Positions 6,277-14,202 are shown, counted from the first letter of the stretch. The stretch is DNA of 15,875 nucleotides from an uncultured Myxococcales bacterium (GCA_937896275.1 CALBMW010000854.1:1-15875); one strand, 5' to 3'. A program made the numbers and translations. The notes: generated by a model from the letters alone, not told the origin.

Positions 6277-9200
6277 TGGGCCTCCTCCTGCGCCGGCAGG
6301 TGCTCGACGTACCGCGCCTCGACGATGTCGGGCCCGAAGTAGATCGGACGCGCGCGAATCTCGGCGTTGTACCGGTTGTTCTGGGGATCCAGGACCGACA
6401 ACTCCTTCTCGGCCAGGTCCGACCACTGGTTGAACCAGTGCAGCTCCTTGGCCTTCGCCAAGCAGGTCCCGTAGGCCTCGACCGCCTTGGCCGCCACGAT
6501 GTCGCCCTTCTCGACCATGGAGCCCTTGAAGGCCTCCTTCTGGTCTTCATCGAAGAGGGACGGCGGCTCCAGGTTGTAGATGTCGTTGGCCAGCGCCTGG
6601 AACATCTGCCCGATGCGCGCCAGCGCCGCGATGGCCCAGTTGGGCGACTGGAAGGTGATCACCTCGAGGAAGATCGTGCGGGCCTCGTTGGCCGTCTTGG
6701 TGCGCGCCGAGATCTTGTCGGTCATCGCCGCCACGTACTTCTTGAGGTTTCGGTAGGCGAAGATGGTCAGCTTGTCACGATCGAACTCGGCGAAGACCGC
6801 CTCGCCCATCTTGAAGCGCGCCTCGGCCACGGCCGCGCGCCCCGTGGTCAGCCCCTTCTTCTGGGCGTCCGGCAAGCCCAGAAAGGCCTGATACGCGCTG
6901 TTGTAGGCCTTCTGGGCGTTCTTCGTGTCGGGCCGCTTGCCCTTCATGTAGGCGTTGCCGATGCGGGTGTAGGCCTCGAGTACCAGGTCGACCTGCGCCA
7001 CCTTGCCGTACTTCTTGAGGAAGTCCTGGAAGTGGCGGATGACCTCCCCCCACTTCTCCTGCTTCTCGTAGATGCGGCCAATCGAGAAGAACACCTCGGC
7101 GGCCTTCTCCTTGTCGCTGCTGATCAGCTTCATGTAGGCCTCGTAGTTCGAGATGGCCTTGTCCATCTCGCCCAGGCCCTCGCGGAAGACCGCGGCGTTG
7201 CGCAGGGCGTCCCGGGCCTTCTCCTCCTTGGGGAACTTGGCCGCGTAGAACTCGTAGGCCTCGCTGGCCTTGGAGTAGATGGCCAGGGCGTGGAGGTTGC
7301 CCGCGATCTGGTAGAGGGCCTCGGGCACCAGCGGGCTGCTGCCGTGCTCGTTGACGAGCCGGAGCCGCGCCTGGATGGACTCCTCGATCTTCTTCTCGCG
7401 CTCGAAGTTCAAGGCGGCGTTGTAGAGCGCCTTGTCGGCGTATTCCGAGGTCTTGAACTGGCGCTCGTAGGACAGATAGCAGCGCGCCGCGTCGATGTAC
7501 CGCTTGTCCTTGCGCTCGATGCCCTCGCACTTCTTGAACGTGGCCTGCTGCTTCAGCTTGATGAGCAGCGCATAGAACTCGGCGTCGCGATCCTTGGTGT
7601 AGAGCCGAAGGTAGGTCTCCACCTGCTTGTTCAGCAGATCGATCTCGCCCTGCAGGTTGTAGGTGTCGAGCAGCAGGTTCGCCGCGAAGATGGCCAGCCG
7701 GTGCTGGACGTACTTCTCGGAGATCTCCTTGAAGACGGGGTTCGACTTCTCGAACTGGTTGAAGTCGTAATAGACGCGGGCCTTGTCGTACATGATGTCG
7801 ACGAGGTACTCGCTCTCCTTGACGTACTTCACGTACAGGTCGCAGGCCTTGATGAAGCGCTCGTAGTCCTCGGGGATGGGCTTGGGCAGAGGCGCTTCCT
7901 GCACCGCGGCGGCCTTGTCGCCGGCCCCGGGCTCGTCGCTGAGGCTATTGCTGCTGTCGGTCTTGGTGGACTCGCCCAGGAGCAGCTTCTTGTAGGCCAA
8001 GACGGCGCCGTGAGCCGCGTCCTGGGTGCTCTCGCCCTTGGGGTCGAGCTCGAGCGTGCGCTCGTAGTTCTGCGCCGCTTCCTTCCACTTCTTCAGCTTG
8101 TAGAGCAGCTCGGCGTAATAGAACGTCATCGTGTAGGCGTTGGGCCCCGTGGGGAAGGCCTTCACGTAGTCGCTGTACAGGTCGTAGGCGATGGCGAAGT
8201 GGTCGTCGTTTTTCGTCTTCAGCGCCAGCAGGTGGTACTCGACCGCCTTGGTGCGCAGCAGCTCCTCGAGGCGGCCGCCGTCCTTTTCCACTTGAGCGGG
8301 CTTCGCGTCCTTGAAGGACTTGGCGCTGTTCCACAGCGTGACCAGCCGCTTCAGCTCCTTCACCGACTGGACCTCCTGGCCCAGGGTGTTGGTGTTGTAG
8401 GCGATGGCGATCTGGTAGCCGACGACGTCGTAGCTGCTGGACCGGAGCTTGATCAGCACGCGGTACAGCTCGCTCGACTTGGCCGCCTGACCGGTGTCGG
8501 CGTAGAGCTCGGCCAGCGTCACGGTCAGCTTCAGATAGTCGTCCGGCGCGATCTTCTTGAAGAAGTCCACCGACTTCGTGGGGCTCGCGTTCTCGACGTG
8601 CACGTAGGTCCGCACCAGGTCGCGCTGCGCCTCCCTCTTGAGCGTCACGCGGTTCTTGCGGCCCTGACCCGACCGCTCGAGCTTGTTGCTCCAGTCGACC
8701 ACGTCGATGAACTGCCGCAGAGCCTGGCCGTAGTCGCCCTTGTTGAAGAAGCACCAGCCCGACTTGTAGACCGCGTAGCCGTAGACTTGGGAGTCGCGGT
8801 AGTTCTTGGCCACCGCACCGTAGGCCTTCTGCGCGGCGTCGCAGTTGCCCTCCTCGAAGTAGATCTCGCCCAGGTTGAGGAGGGTGTCCGGGATGTGCGG
8901 CGAGGTCGGGAAGCGCTTGATCAACTCGGCGAAGATCTTCTTTGCGCCCTCGAGGTCGCCCTTCTGCTGGAAGTTGAAGGCCAGTGCGAAGAGCACCGCG
9001 TCCAGCCGCGGATAGCCGGGGAAGTTCTTGACGATGTGCGTGTAGACCTTGATGGCCTGGTCGCGGTAGCCCTGCGACACCGCCTGCATCTTCGTCTTTT
9101 GCGCGCCGCAGGCCTCCGAGGCGGCCCTGTTCTTGCCGTCGGGATCGCTCCGCTGAAGGCACGCCTCTTCCTCGTCGCCCGCGCGGATGTCGGTGGAGCT

Positions 9201-9527
9201 GGCGCGCTCCCAGTACATCTCGGACAGGCGGAAGAAGAGCTCAGGCTTGGTCGGATCGCCATCGGGCGTGGCCTTGATGAGCTTCTTGAGCAGGTTGAAG
9301 GTCTCCTGCCACTTCTCCTCGGCCATCTCCTTGACGTCCTTGCGGACGAAACCCTCGCTGTTGAGCCCCGGCCCCTCGGGCAGCGTCTTGCGCGCGCGGC
9401 CCTGCTGGGGGCCGGTCCCCTGGGACTTGATCTCGGTCTCGTGCTTCGCGCCTTGGGCGAAGGCGGCACCGGGAAGAGTCACGGCCGCGACGAGCGCGAC
9501 CCCCAGGACGAAGCACCGACGCCTCAT
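6273..9527 (-). CDS. gltD: Large exported TPR protein, GltD/AgmU-like
   Basis: This is a 1084-aa protein with a signal peptide (MRRR, hydrophobic core, AFA-Q at about 24/25) and repeated TPR-like helix pairs over nearly the whole mature chain, for example 'GDLEGAKKIFAELIKRFP'. A Ser/Asp/Ala-rich linker at about 517-555 divides two repeat blocks, and an insert at about 105-140 breaks an early repeat. The ATG at 9527 overlaps the previous stop as ATGA with CGGAG 8 bases upstream; the in-frame GTG at 9536 has no room for a ribosome site. The stop overlaps the gltE-like start. In Myxococcus, GltD (AgmU) is a large periplasmic TPR protein encoded directly before gltE, matching this order. It probably bridges inner- and outer-membrane parts of the complex. 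The name is inferred from synteny; any long TPR protein would look similar. Confidence 0.8.
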   Translation of the reverse strand: MRRRCFVLGVALVAAVTLPGAAFAQGAKHETEIKSQGTGPQQGRARKTLPEGPGLNSEGFVRKDVKEMAEEKWQETFNLLKKLIKATPDGDPTKPELFFRLSEMYWERASSTDIRAGDEEEACLQRSDPDGKNRAASEACGAQKTKMQAVSQGYRDQAIKVYTHIVKNFPGYPRLDAVLFALAFNFQQKGDLEGAKKIFAELIKRFPTSPHIPDTLLNLGEIYFEEGNCDAAQKAYGAVAKNYRDSQVYGYAVYKSGWCFFNKGDYGQALRQFIDVVDWSNKLERSGQGRKNRVTLKREAQRDLVRTYVHVENASPTKSVDFFKKIAPDDYLKLTVTLAELYADTGQAAKSSELYRVLIKLRSSSYDVVGYQIAIAYNTNTLGQEVQSVKELKRLVTLWNSAKSFKDAKPAQVEKDGGRLEELLRTKAVEYHLLALKTKNDDHFAIAYDLYSDYVKAFPTGPNAYTMTFYYAELLYKLKKWKEAAQNYERTLELDPKGESTQDAAHGAVLAYKKLLLGESTKTDSSNSLSDEPGAGDKAAAVQEAPLPKPIPEDYERFIKACDLYVKYVKESEYLVDIMYDKARVYYDFNQFEKSNPVFKEISEKYVQHRLAIFAANLLLDTYNLQGEIDLLNKQVETYLRLYTKDRDAEFYALLIKLKQQATFKKCEGIERKDKRYIDAARCYLSYERQFKTSEYADKALYNAALNFEREKKIEESIQARLRLVNEHGSSPLVPEALYQIAGNLHALAIYSKASEAYEFYAAKFPKEEKARDALRNAAVFREGLGEMDKAISNYEAYMKLISSDKEKAAEVFFSIGRIYEKQEKWGEVIRHFQDFLKKYGKVAQVDLVLEAYTRIGNAYMKGKRPDTKNAQKAYNSAYQAFLGLPDAQKKGLTTGRAAVAEARFKMGEAVFAEFDRDKLTIFAYRNLKKYVAAMTDKISARTKTANEARTIFLEVITFQSPNWAIAALARIGQMFQALANDIYNLEPPSLFDEDQKEAFKGSMVEKGDIVAAKAVEAYGTCLAKAKELHWFNQWSDLAEKELSVLDPQNNRYNAEIRARPIYFGPDIVEARYVEHLPAQEEAQ

Positions 9528-11086
9528 CGACCACACTCCGATTTGATGGTGTAGAGGTAGTAGCCAAGCTCGTCGCGCCAGTACTCACCGCTGAACGGCC
9601 AGTAGATGTGCTCGTCGTCGGTCGCGTACAGGGGCCCGGTGCGGGTGCGGTTGTTCACGAAGCCCGCGCCCTGCAGCCGGTTCTCCAACACGCCCTTCTC
9701 GGCCGAGGCCACCTCGAACTCGATCTTGAGCGACTGGCTGATCAGGTCGTTCAGCTCGTCGACGACGCGCTGCAGGCGAGCCTTCGCCACCCGGCCGGCG
9801 TCGTGCACGGCGAGCGACTTGATGACCTCGGTCTCCTGAATGATCAGGGTGGCGAGCTGGCTCTTGGACCAAGTGCTCGTCGAGCGGCGGATCAGGTCGA
9901 TCTCGCGGTCGAGCTCGCGCACGTAGGCGTTGATGCGCTTGAGCTCCTGGTCCTGGAACGCCGCGTTGAGGATCTGCTGGACGCGCGGAGACACCGCGCT
10001 GCCCGAGTCCTGCAGCTTCGTCAGGAAGTCATAGAACTCGGAGGGCTCGGCGAAGGAGTCGATGTAGCCCTTGATCTCGTCGCGCAGCGGCTCGTAGGTC
10101 AGCCGGAAGTCGTTGATCGCGTCGCGCGTCCGGTCGTAGTTGCAGTTCGAGTAGAAGATCACGGCCGAGAGGATGCCCGCCTCGGGCACGTACTCGTCCT
10201 TGAAGAAGGGCGCGTTGAGGGTGTGCAGGTTGCCGAGCGCCTTCTCGTGGTTGTTCATCCGGAAGAAGGTCCAGCTCGACTCGAAGAGGCCGTCGAGCCA
10301 GAGCGTGCTGTCGATCGGGACCTGGTCGTAGTACTTCGCCGCCTCGCGGAACTGCCCGGTCGAGAAGAAGATGCGCGCCAGGCTGAGGATCGCGAGCTGA
10401 TTGAAGTACCGCAGATCCTCGGTGATGGCGTCCGAGCTCACCGTCGCGCGCAGCAGATCTTTGAAGGCCTCGCTGGCGGGCTTGGGCTGCTCGAGGCGCA
10501 CGTAGCTGATGCCGGCGAGGTACTTGGCCTTGGGGAAGTAGCGGCTGGCGGGCGGCACCTGGGTGAGGAACTTGAGGCCCGTGTCGACCGCCCCCTTCTT
10601 GTAGTGGAACTGCCCGATCAGGAAGGCGAGCTCGCTGCGGAACTCGGTGGGGCAGTCTTCGAGCTTGTACTGGGCGATCTTCTCGAGCAGACCGGGGTCA
10701 CCGGAGATCTTGCGCGAGAGGTAGTACAGCCACTTGCAGGTCGCCTTGTAGTAGCGGTGCTGCGGCCCCGCCTGGACGACCCGGTCGAAGAAGTTGAGCG
10801 AGGCCTGGTACAGGCCGAGGCGATAGAGCGTCTTGCCGAGCGTGTACTCGGCCTTCTGCTCGATGGGCGTGACCGAGACCTCGTTGCGCGAGACCAGGCG
10901 GTGGAGGATGAGGCTGGCGCGCAGGAAGTCTCGCTTCTTGTACGCCTTGAGCGACTCTTCGAGTTCGGCCTTGGCCTCCTTGTCCTCCTCGACGCTCACG
11001 GGAGCGAAGGTCATGTCCTCGCCCTGGGCGTAGGCCGCAAAAGGCGCAAGGAGAAGGCAAACGGCCAAGGGCCAGCGGAGCAGCAT
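9524..11086 (-). CDS. Exported TPR-like/coiled-coil protein, possibly GltC-type
   Basis: The 520-aa protein has a signal peptide (cleavage AYA-Q at 20/21), divergent TPR-like helices at about 40-330, a predicted coiled coil at about 378-470 and a conserved-looking end with 'YWPFSGEYWRDELGYYLY'. It is therefore probably periplasmic. The ATG at 11086 has GGAGGG 8 bases upstream; the frame runs to 11215, but that extension has no signal features and passes through the promoter. The segment 'WTFFRMNNHEKALGNLHTL' and the C-terminal WPF...YWRDELGYY pattern remind me of the Myxococcus gliding protein GltC, from memory only. It heads the transcript and overlaps the GltD-like gene as ATGA, so coordinated synthesis is expected. 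Confidence 0.75.
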   Translation of the reverse strand: MLLRWPLAVCLLLAPFAAYAQGEDMTFAPVSVEEDKEAKAELEESLKAYKKRDFLRASLILHRLVSRNEVSVTPIEQKAEYTLGKTLYRLGLYQASLNFFDRVVQAGPQHRYYKATCKWLYYLSRKISGDPGLLEKIAQYKLEDCPTEFRSELAFLIGQFHYKKGAVDTGLKFLTQVPPASRYFPKAKYLAGISYVRLEQPKPASEAFKDLLRATVSSDAITEDLRYFNQLAILSLARIFFSTGQFREAAKYYDQVPIDSTLWLDGLFESSWTFFRMNNHEKALGNLHTLNAPFFKDEYVPEAGILSAVIFYSNCNYDRTRDAINDFRLTYEPLRDEIKGYIDSFAEPSEFYDFLTKLQDSGSAVSPRVQQILNAAFQDQELKRINAYVRELDREIDLIRRSTSTWSKSQLATLIIQETEVIKSLAVHDAGRVAKARLQRVVDELNDLISQSLKIEFEVASAEKGVLENRLQGAGFVNNRTRTGPLYATDDEHIYWPFSGEYWRDELGYYLYTIKSECGR

Positions 11087-11186
11087 GTAGGGGTCCCTCC
11101 ATCGACCGACCAAGCCCCGGCGGCCCTCGCGGCAGGCCGCTGACCAAGGCCTGAGCCCTGCCGGCCGGCGATCCGGGACACGGGCG

Positions 11187-11215
11187 TTTATACGGTCGGG
11201 TCCCAACGAAAGCAA
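11187..11215 (-). promoter_or_regulatory. Sigma-70-type promoter of the gltC/D/E-like operon
   Basis: On the minus strand TTGCTT (11210-11215) and TATAAA (11187-11192) are separated by 17 bases. The -10 is 5/6 to consensus. It lies about 95-100 bases upstream of the ATG at 11086, in the most AT-rich part of the gap. Confidence 0.55.
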
Positions 11216-11307
11216 AGGATTTCAAGGCGCCTCCGTGCTTGCCGCGGAGGTCGGGCTGCGCATACAGTGGCGCCGTCGATGGGCCGTGCGCGGCCGCGCG
11301 GACCGCG

Positions 11308-11335
11308 TTGACAAGCGTTCGGGGCTCGCTACGAT
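11308..11335 (+). promoter_or_regulatory. Promoter of the cysteine-rich lipoprotein gene
   Basis: A perfect TTGACA (11308-11313) is followed after 16 bases by TACGAT (11330-11335, 4/6). The GTG start is about 50 bases past the predicted transcript start. A 12-bp palindrome lies 8 bases upstream of the -35. Confidence 0.55.
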
Positions 11336-11392
11336 GGCACCCTCCCAACCGGGGGAGACCTGGCCGGGACTTCGAGACGGAGAGGAAAAGCA

Positions 11393-11821
11393 GTGAAGCG
11401 CTCGATCTTCGATAGATCCACCGGCCTCTGCCTGGGCGTGAGCGCCCTCGTCGGCGGGCTGGCGGGCTGCAGCACGGGCTTCGGTGAGCCGTGTGACATC
11501 CCCAAGGTGGAGGAGTTCCGTCGCGCTTGCAGCCCCGCGCCCAGCGGCGGCGCGGACGCGGGGGCCGGCGAGATCGATCGTTCCTCGAAGGCCTCGTGCG
11601 CCATCAAGAACTTCGCCGGCTGCGAGACGCGGGTCTGCCTGGTCTACCGCGGCTCGGACTCATTCTGCTCCGAGGCCTGCCAGAGCGACGACGACTGCGA
11701 GGGCAGCGCTGCCTGCCGCCCCCTGCTCGGCGACACGGATCTCGACAGCAGCGCCTGCGCGCCGAGCGAGGGGTTCACGCCCGAGTGCTACTGCGTCCGC
11801 AGGGGCGACCTGAACAACTGA
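11393..11821 (+). CDS. Small cysteine-rich lipoprotein
   Basis: This is a 142-aa predicted lipoprotein. The GTG start has AGGA 6 bases upstream, and the leader ends in LAGC with the lipidated Cys at residue 26. The mature part has twelve further cysteines (34, 46, 69, 77, 82, 92, 96, 102, 108, 122, 132, 134), an even number that would allow six disulfides. 'CLVYRGSDSFCSEACQSDDD' followed by C-E-G-S-A-A-C resembles the small Cys-rich modules common in myxobacterial surface lipoproteins. A Gly/Ala-rich linker at about 48-60 separates the anchor from the Cys-rich part. It is the only plus-strand gene, divergent from the glt-like operon and convergent with yraN. No specific function is recognised. 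Confidence 0.85.
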   Translation: MKRSIFDRSTGLCLGVSALVGGLAGCSTGFGEPCDIPKVEEFRRACSPAPSGGADAGAGEIDRSSKASCAIKNFAGCETRVCLVYRGSDSFCSEACQSDDDCEGSAACRPLLGDTDLDSSACAPSEGFTPECYCVRRGDLNN

Positions 11822-11836
11822 TCGCACGTCGTGGCC

Positions 11837-11869
11837 GCCCGCTCCCGGGCTGAGACCCCGGCGGGGGTC
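11837..11869 (+). terminator. Tandem short hairpins after the lipoprotein gene
   Basis: Two adjacent stem-loops, gcccg/cgggc (11837-11850) and gacccc/ggggtc (11854-11869), start 15 bases after the stop. Neither is followed by a T-tract, so a terminator role is only suggested by position. Confidence 0.3.
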
Positions 11870-11933
11870 AACGGATGGCTGCCTCACCGGATGGGCGGCC
11901 CGCGATCTGAGCGGCCGCCCCGAGTGGCGCCGG

Positions 11934-11958
11934 CCCGGTCCGCACCGCTTCGACCGGG
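11934..11958. terminator. Hairpin in the convergent gap, possibly bidirectional
   Basis: Perfect 7-bp arms cccggtc (11934-11940) and gaccggg (11952-11958) have an 11-base loop. The hairpin lies 63 bases past the yraN stop and could also serve the plus-strand gene. There is no T-tract in either direction. Confidence 0.3.
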
Positions 11959-12021
11959 TCCACTCCTCTCCGCACGCCGACGCATCGCCTACGGGCTGAG
12001 GCCAGGTCCGCGCCGCTGTCC

Positions 12022-12396
12022 TCAAAAGGCCCAGGGCGACGTGAACGCGTCGACGAGGTGCTCGACGCGCGTGCCGTGGGCGCCGAAGACCACCCCGACC
12101 ACGTCGAATCGAATGTCGCGGGGCGCGACGGCGCGGCGACGCAGGTAGAGGTCAGCGGCGCGCGCGACCCGGCCCTGCTTGGCGGCCGAAACGGTCAGGG
12201 TGGGCGAGTCGAGGAAGTCCGTGGTGACGGATCTGACCTCGACGAAGACCAGCAGCTCGCCGCGCGCGGCGACCACGTCCAGCTCGCCCCCTTTGCATCG
12301 CCAGTTGCGTGCCTCGACCACGAAGCCCGCCTCCTCGAAGCGACGGGCGACGACGGCCTCGGCGGCCTGGCCGGTCTGCGCGCGCCGGTCGCTCAC
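12022..12396 (-). CDS. yraN: YraN/UPF0102 family nuclease-fold protein
   Basis: This is a 124-aa protein of the usual length for the UPF0102/YraN family, which has a restriction-endonuclease-like fold of uncertain function. It contains the typical core: 'GQAAEAVVARRFEEAGF', then 'NWRCKGGELDVVA', then 'GELLVFVEVR', with Glu/Asp positions of a PD-(D/E)xK site and Arg instead of the usual final Lys. The GTG at 12396 overlaps the rnhB stop as GTGA and is preferred over the GTG at 12408 and longer versions, which only add sequence read inside rnhB. The ribosome site is weak, so translation is probably coupled to rnhB. It is the last gene of the rpsP operon; the rnhB-yraN pairing is common in bacteria. 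Confidence 0.88.
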   Translation of the reverse strand: MSDRRAQTGQAAEAVVARRFEEAGFVVEARNWRCKGGELDVVAARGELLVFVEVRSVTTDFLDSPTLTVSAAKQGRVARAADLYLRRRAVAPRDIRFDVVGVVFGAHGTRVEHLVDAFTSPWAF

Positions 12397-13055
12397 GGCG
12401 GCGTCCACTTGAAGCTGCGGCGGTGAATGGGCGAGGGTCCGCAGGCCACCAGCGCTCGCCGGTGCGCCAGGGTGCCGTAGCCCTTGTGCCGCGCGAAGCC
12501 GTAGGCCGGGTAGCGCAGATCCCACAGACACATGACACGGTCTCGGGTGACCTTGGCGATGACGCTGGCCGCCGCGATGTTGAAGCTGCGGGTGTCACCT
12601 TTGACGAGCGCGAACTGCTCGCCGGTGTAGCCGGGCACCGGCAGGTTGCCGTCGACGAGCAGGGTGGTCGCGGGGCGCCCCAAGCGGCGCAAGGCGGCGC
12701 GGACAGCCTGTTGCCAAGCCTCGCGCGTCGCTTCGAGGATGTTGATGTGATCGATGCGGTCGGCCTCGACGCGACCCACCCCGACGGCCAGCGCGTGGCG
12801 CAGGATGGGGCGAACCAGCCGTCGGCGCTGACCTTCGCTGAGCGCCTTGCTGTCGTCGAGCTCGGCCAACTCGGGCGGCAACGGCCCCGGGGGCAGCGCC
12901 ACGGCGGCCGCGACGACCGGACCGGCGAGCGGCCCACGCCCGGCCTCGTCGACACCGAGCAGCACCGCGCGCCCGCTGTCGACGGCCCAGGCCTCGACCG
13001 CACCCAGCACGGCGTGCCGCGGTGGGCCGGGAAACAAAGGCTGTTGCCGCGCCAC
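12393..13055 (-). CDS. rnhB: Ribonuclease HII
   Basis: The 220-aa RNase HII cleaves the RNA strand of RNA-DNA hybrids, including single ribonucleotides left in DNA. The family motifs are all present: 'GVDEAGRGPLAGPVVAAAV' with Asp36 and Glu37, 'DSKALS', 'LVDGN' with Asp135, 'FNIAAASVIAKVTRDR' with Asp172, and 'YGFARHKGYGT' near the end. These four acidic residues form the expected metal site. The start is a GTG at 13055, 23 bases after the rplS stop, with a weak ribosome site. It leaves about 30 residues before the first motif, longer than many homologues, and in-frame GTGs nearer the motif are possible alternatives. The stop overlaps yraN by four bases. Confidence 0.95.
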   Translation of the reverse strand: MARQQPLFPGPPRHAVLGAVEAWAVDSGRAVLLGVDEAGRGPLAGPVVAAAVALPPGPLPPELAELDDSKALSEGQRRRLVRPILRHALAVGVGRVEADRIDHINILEATREAWQQAVRAALRRLGRPATTLLVDGNLPVPGYTGEQFALVKGDTRSFNIAAASVIAKVTRDRVMCLWDLRYPAYGFARHKGYGTLAHRRALVACGPSPIHRRSFKWTPP

Positions 13056-13078
13056 GCGTCGATTCGCTCGAGCGCGAA

Positions 13079-13429
13079 TCAGCCGAAGAGGCGCCGGGCC
13101 TTGATGCGCGCGGCCTTGCCGGAGCGCCCGCGCAGGTAGTAGATGCGCCCCTGGCGCACCTTGCCCTCGCGGAGCACCTCGATGCTCTCGATGTTCGGGC
13201 TGTGGAGCGGGAAGATGCGCTCGACGCCGATCCCGAAGCTCACCTTGCGCACGGTGAAGGTGGAGCTCGTTCCGCTGCGGTGCTTGCGCAGGCAGACGCC
13301 CTCGAAGGCCTGGATGCGCTCCTTCTCGCCTTCCTTGATGCGCACGTTCACCTTGAGCGTGTCCCCGGCCCGAAAGTCGACCAGGTCCTGCTTCTCGTAA
13401 CGCTTCTCGACACTGCCCAGCGCGTTCAT
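13079..13429 (-). CDS. rplS: 50S ribosomal protein L19
   Basis: The 116-aa protein matches L19 in length and sequence, with 'FRAGDTLKVNVRIKEGEKER', 'QAFEGVCLRKH', 'FTVRKVSFGIGVERIFPLHS' and 'GRIYYLRGRSGKAARIK'. L19 lies at the interface of the two ribosomal subunits. The ATG overlaps the trmD stop as ATGA, so the two are likely to be translationally coupled, in the classical trmD-rplS order. No unusual residues were noticed. Confidence 0.98.
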   Translation of the reverse strand: MNALGSVEKRYEKQDLVDFRAGDTLKVNVRIKEGEKERIQAFEGVCLRKHRSGTSSTFTVRKVSFGIGVERIFPLHSPNIESIEVLREGKVRQGRIYYLRGRSGKAARIKARRLFG

Positions 13430-14202
13430 CTATCCGTCTCCTCGTCGCCCGACGTCAAGTCGAGCAGGTCCCTTCGCTCGGCCTCGGTGAGTGGGGCCCG
13501 AGCGAGCAGATCCGGCCTTACGCGGGCCGTGTGGCGGAGCGACTGCCGCCGTCGCCACGCGTCGATGCGGGCGTGATGCCCGCTCAGAAGCACCGGCGGC
13601 ACCGGCAGGTCTCGCCAGACCGCGGGCCGCGTGAAGTGCGGGTGCTCGAGCAACCCGTCACTGAAGGACTCGTGCTGGGCGGACTCGGCGTTGCCGAGGA
13701 CCCCGGGCACCAGTCGCAGGGTGGCGTCGATCACCACCAGGGCCGCCAACTCGCCCCCCGAGAGCACGTAGTCGCCAATCGAGATCTCATCGTCGATCAA
13801 CGTGTCGCGCACTCGCTGGTCGATCCCCTCGTACCGGCCACAGACCAGCACGATGGAGCCCAGCCCGGACCAGGCCACCGCGTCGGCCTGGGTGAACGGC
13901 CGGCCGTCGGGCGTCACGAGCACCCGCCGGTCCACCGGACCCACCGATTCAATCGCCGCGGCGATCGGCTCGGGCTTCATCACCATCCCCGCCCCGCCCC
14001 CGAACGGGACATCGTCCACGGTGCGGTAGCGGTCGGTGGTGAAGTCGCGCACGTCGACCGTCTCGACCCGCGCCAACCCTCGCGTCAACGCGCGCCCCAG
14101 CACCCCCTCGCCGACATAGCCGGCGATGAGTTGGGGAAAGAGCGTCAGCACCGTGAAGCACAGCGGGGGGCCGACCTCGTCGACCTCGCCGCCCTCACCC
14201 AT
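13426..14202 (-). CDS. trmD: tRNA (guanine-N1)-methyltransferase TrmD
   Basis: TrmD uses S-adenosylmethionine to methylate G37 next to the anticodon of tRNAs, preventing frameshifts. The 258-aa protein has the SPOUT trefoil-knot signatures: 'RTVDDVPFGGGAGMVMKPEP', 'CGRYEGIDQRV', 'EISIGDYVLSGGELA' and 'ESFSDGLLEHPHFTRP', in which Asp182 corresponds to the catalytic base of the family. The ATG at 14202 has AGAGGG 8 bases upstream and overlaps the rimM stop by 8 bases. The frame continues to 14238, but that extension has no conserved character. Residues 1-15 form a short acidic lead before the usual beginning of the fold ('FTVLTLFPQL'). Confidence 0.97.
   Translation of the reverse strand: MGEGGEVDEVGPPLCFTVLTLFPQLIAGYVGEGVLGRALTRGLARVETVDVRDFTTDRYRTVDDVPFGGGAGMVMKPEPIAAAIESVGPVDRRVLVTPDGRPFTQADAVAWSGLGSIVLVCGRYEGIDQRVRDTLIDDEISIGDYVLSGGELAALVVIDATLRLVPGVLGNAESAQHESFSDGLLEHPHFTRPAVWRDLPVPPVLLSGHHARIDAWRRRQSLRHTARVRPDLLARAPLTEAERRDLLDLTSGDEETDR

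Larger units (their letters stand above)
11087..11392. other. 306-bp divergent intergenic region
   Basis: This gap holds promoters for both directions (11187-11215 minus, 11308-11335 plus). Between them lie a 6-bp hairpin cctccg/cggagg (11230-11250) and a 12-bp perfect palindrome gcgcggccgcgc (11288-11299), just upstream of the plus-strand -35, which could be an operator. No gene was found. Confidence 0.55.

Noticed and set aside
6228..9554. A plus-strand open frame of more than 1100 codons opposite the GltD-like gene, and similar long plus-strand frames at 740-2527, 2780-4819, 4903-6342, 9608-11143 and 14126-15004
   Set aside because: They mirror minus-strand genes that have signal peptides, ribosome sites and clear domains. 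High G+C at third codon positions creates long antisense frames. Their translations are Arg/Leu/Val-rich without family motifs.
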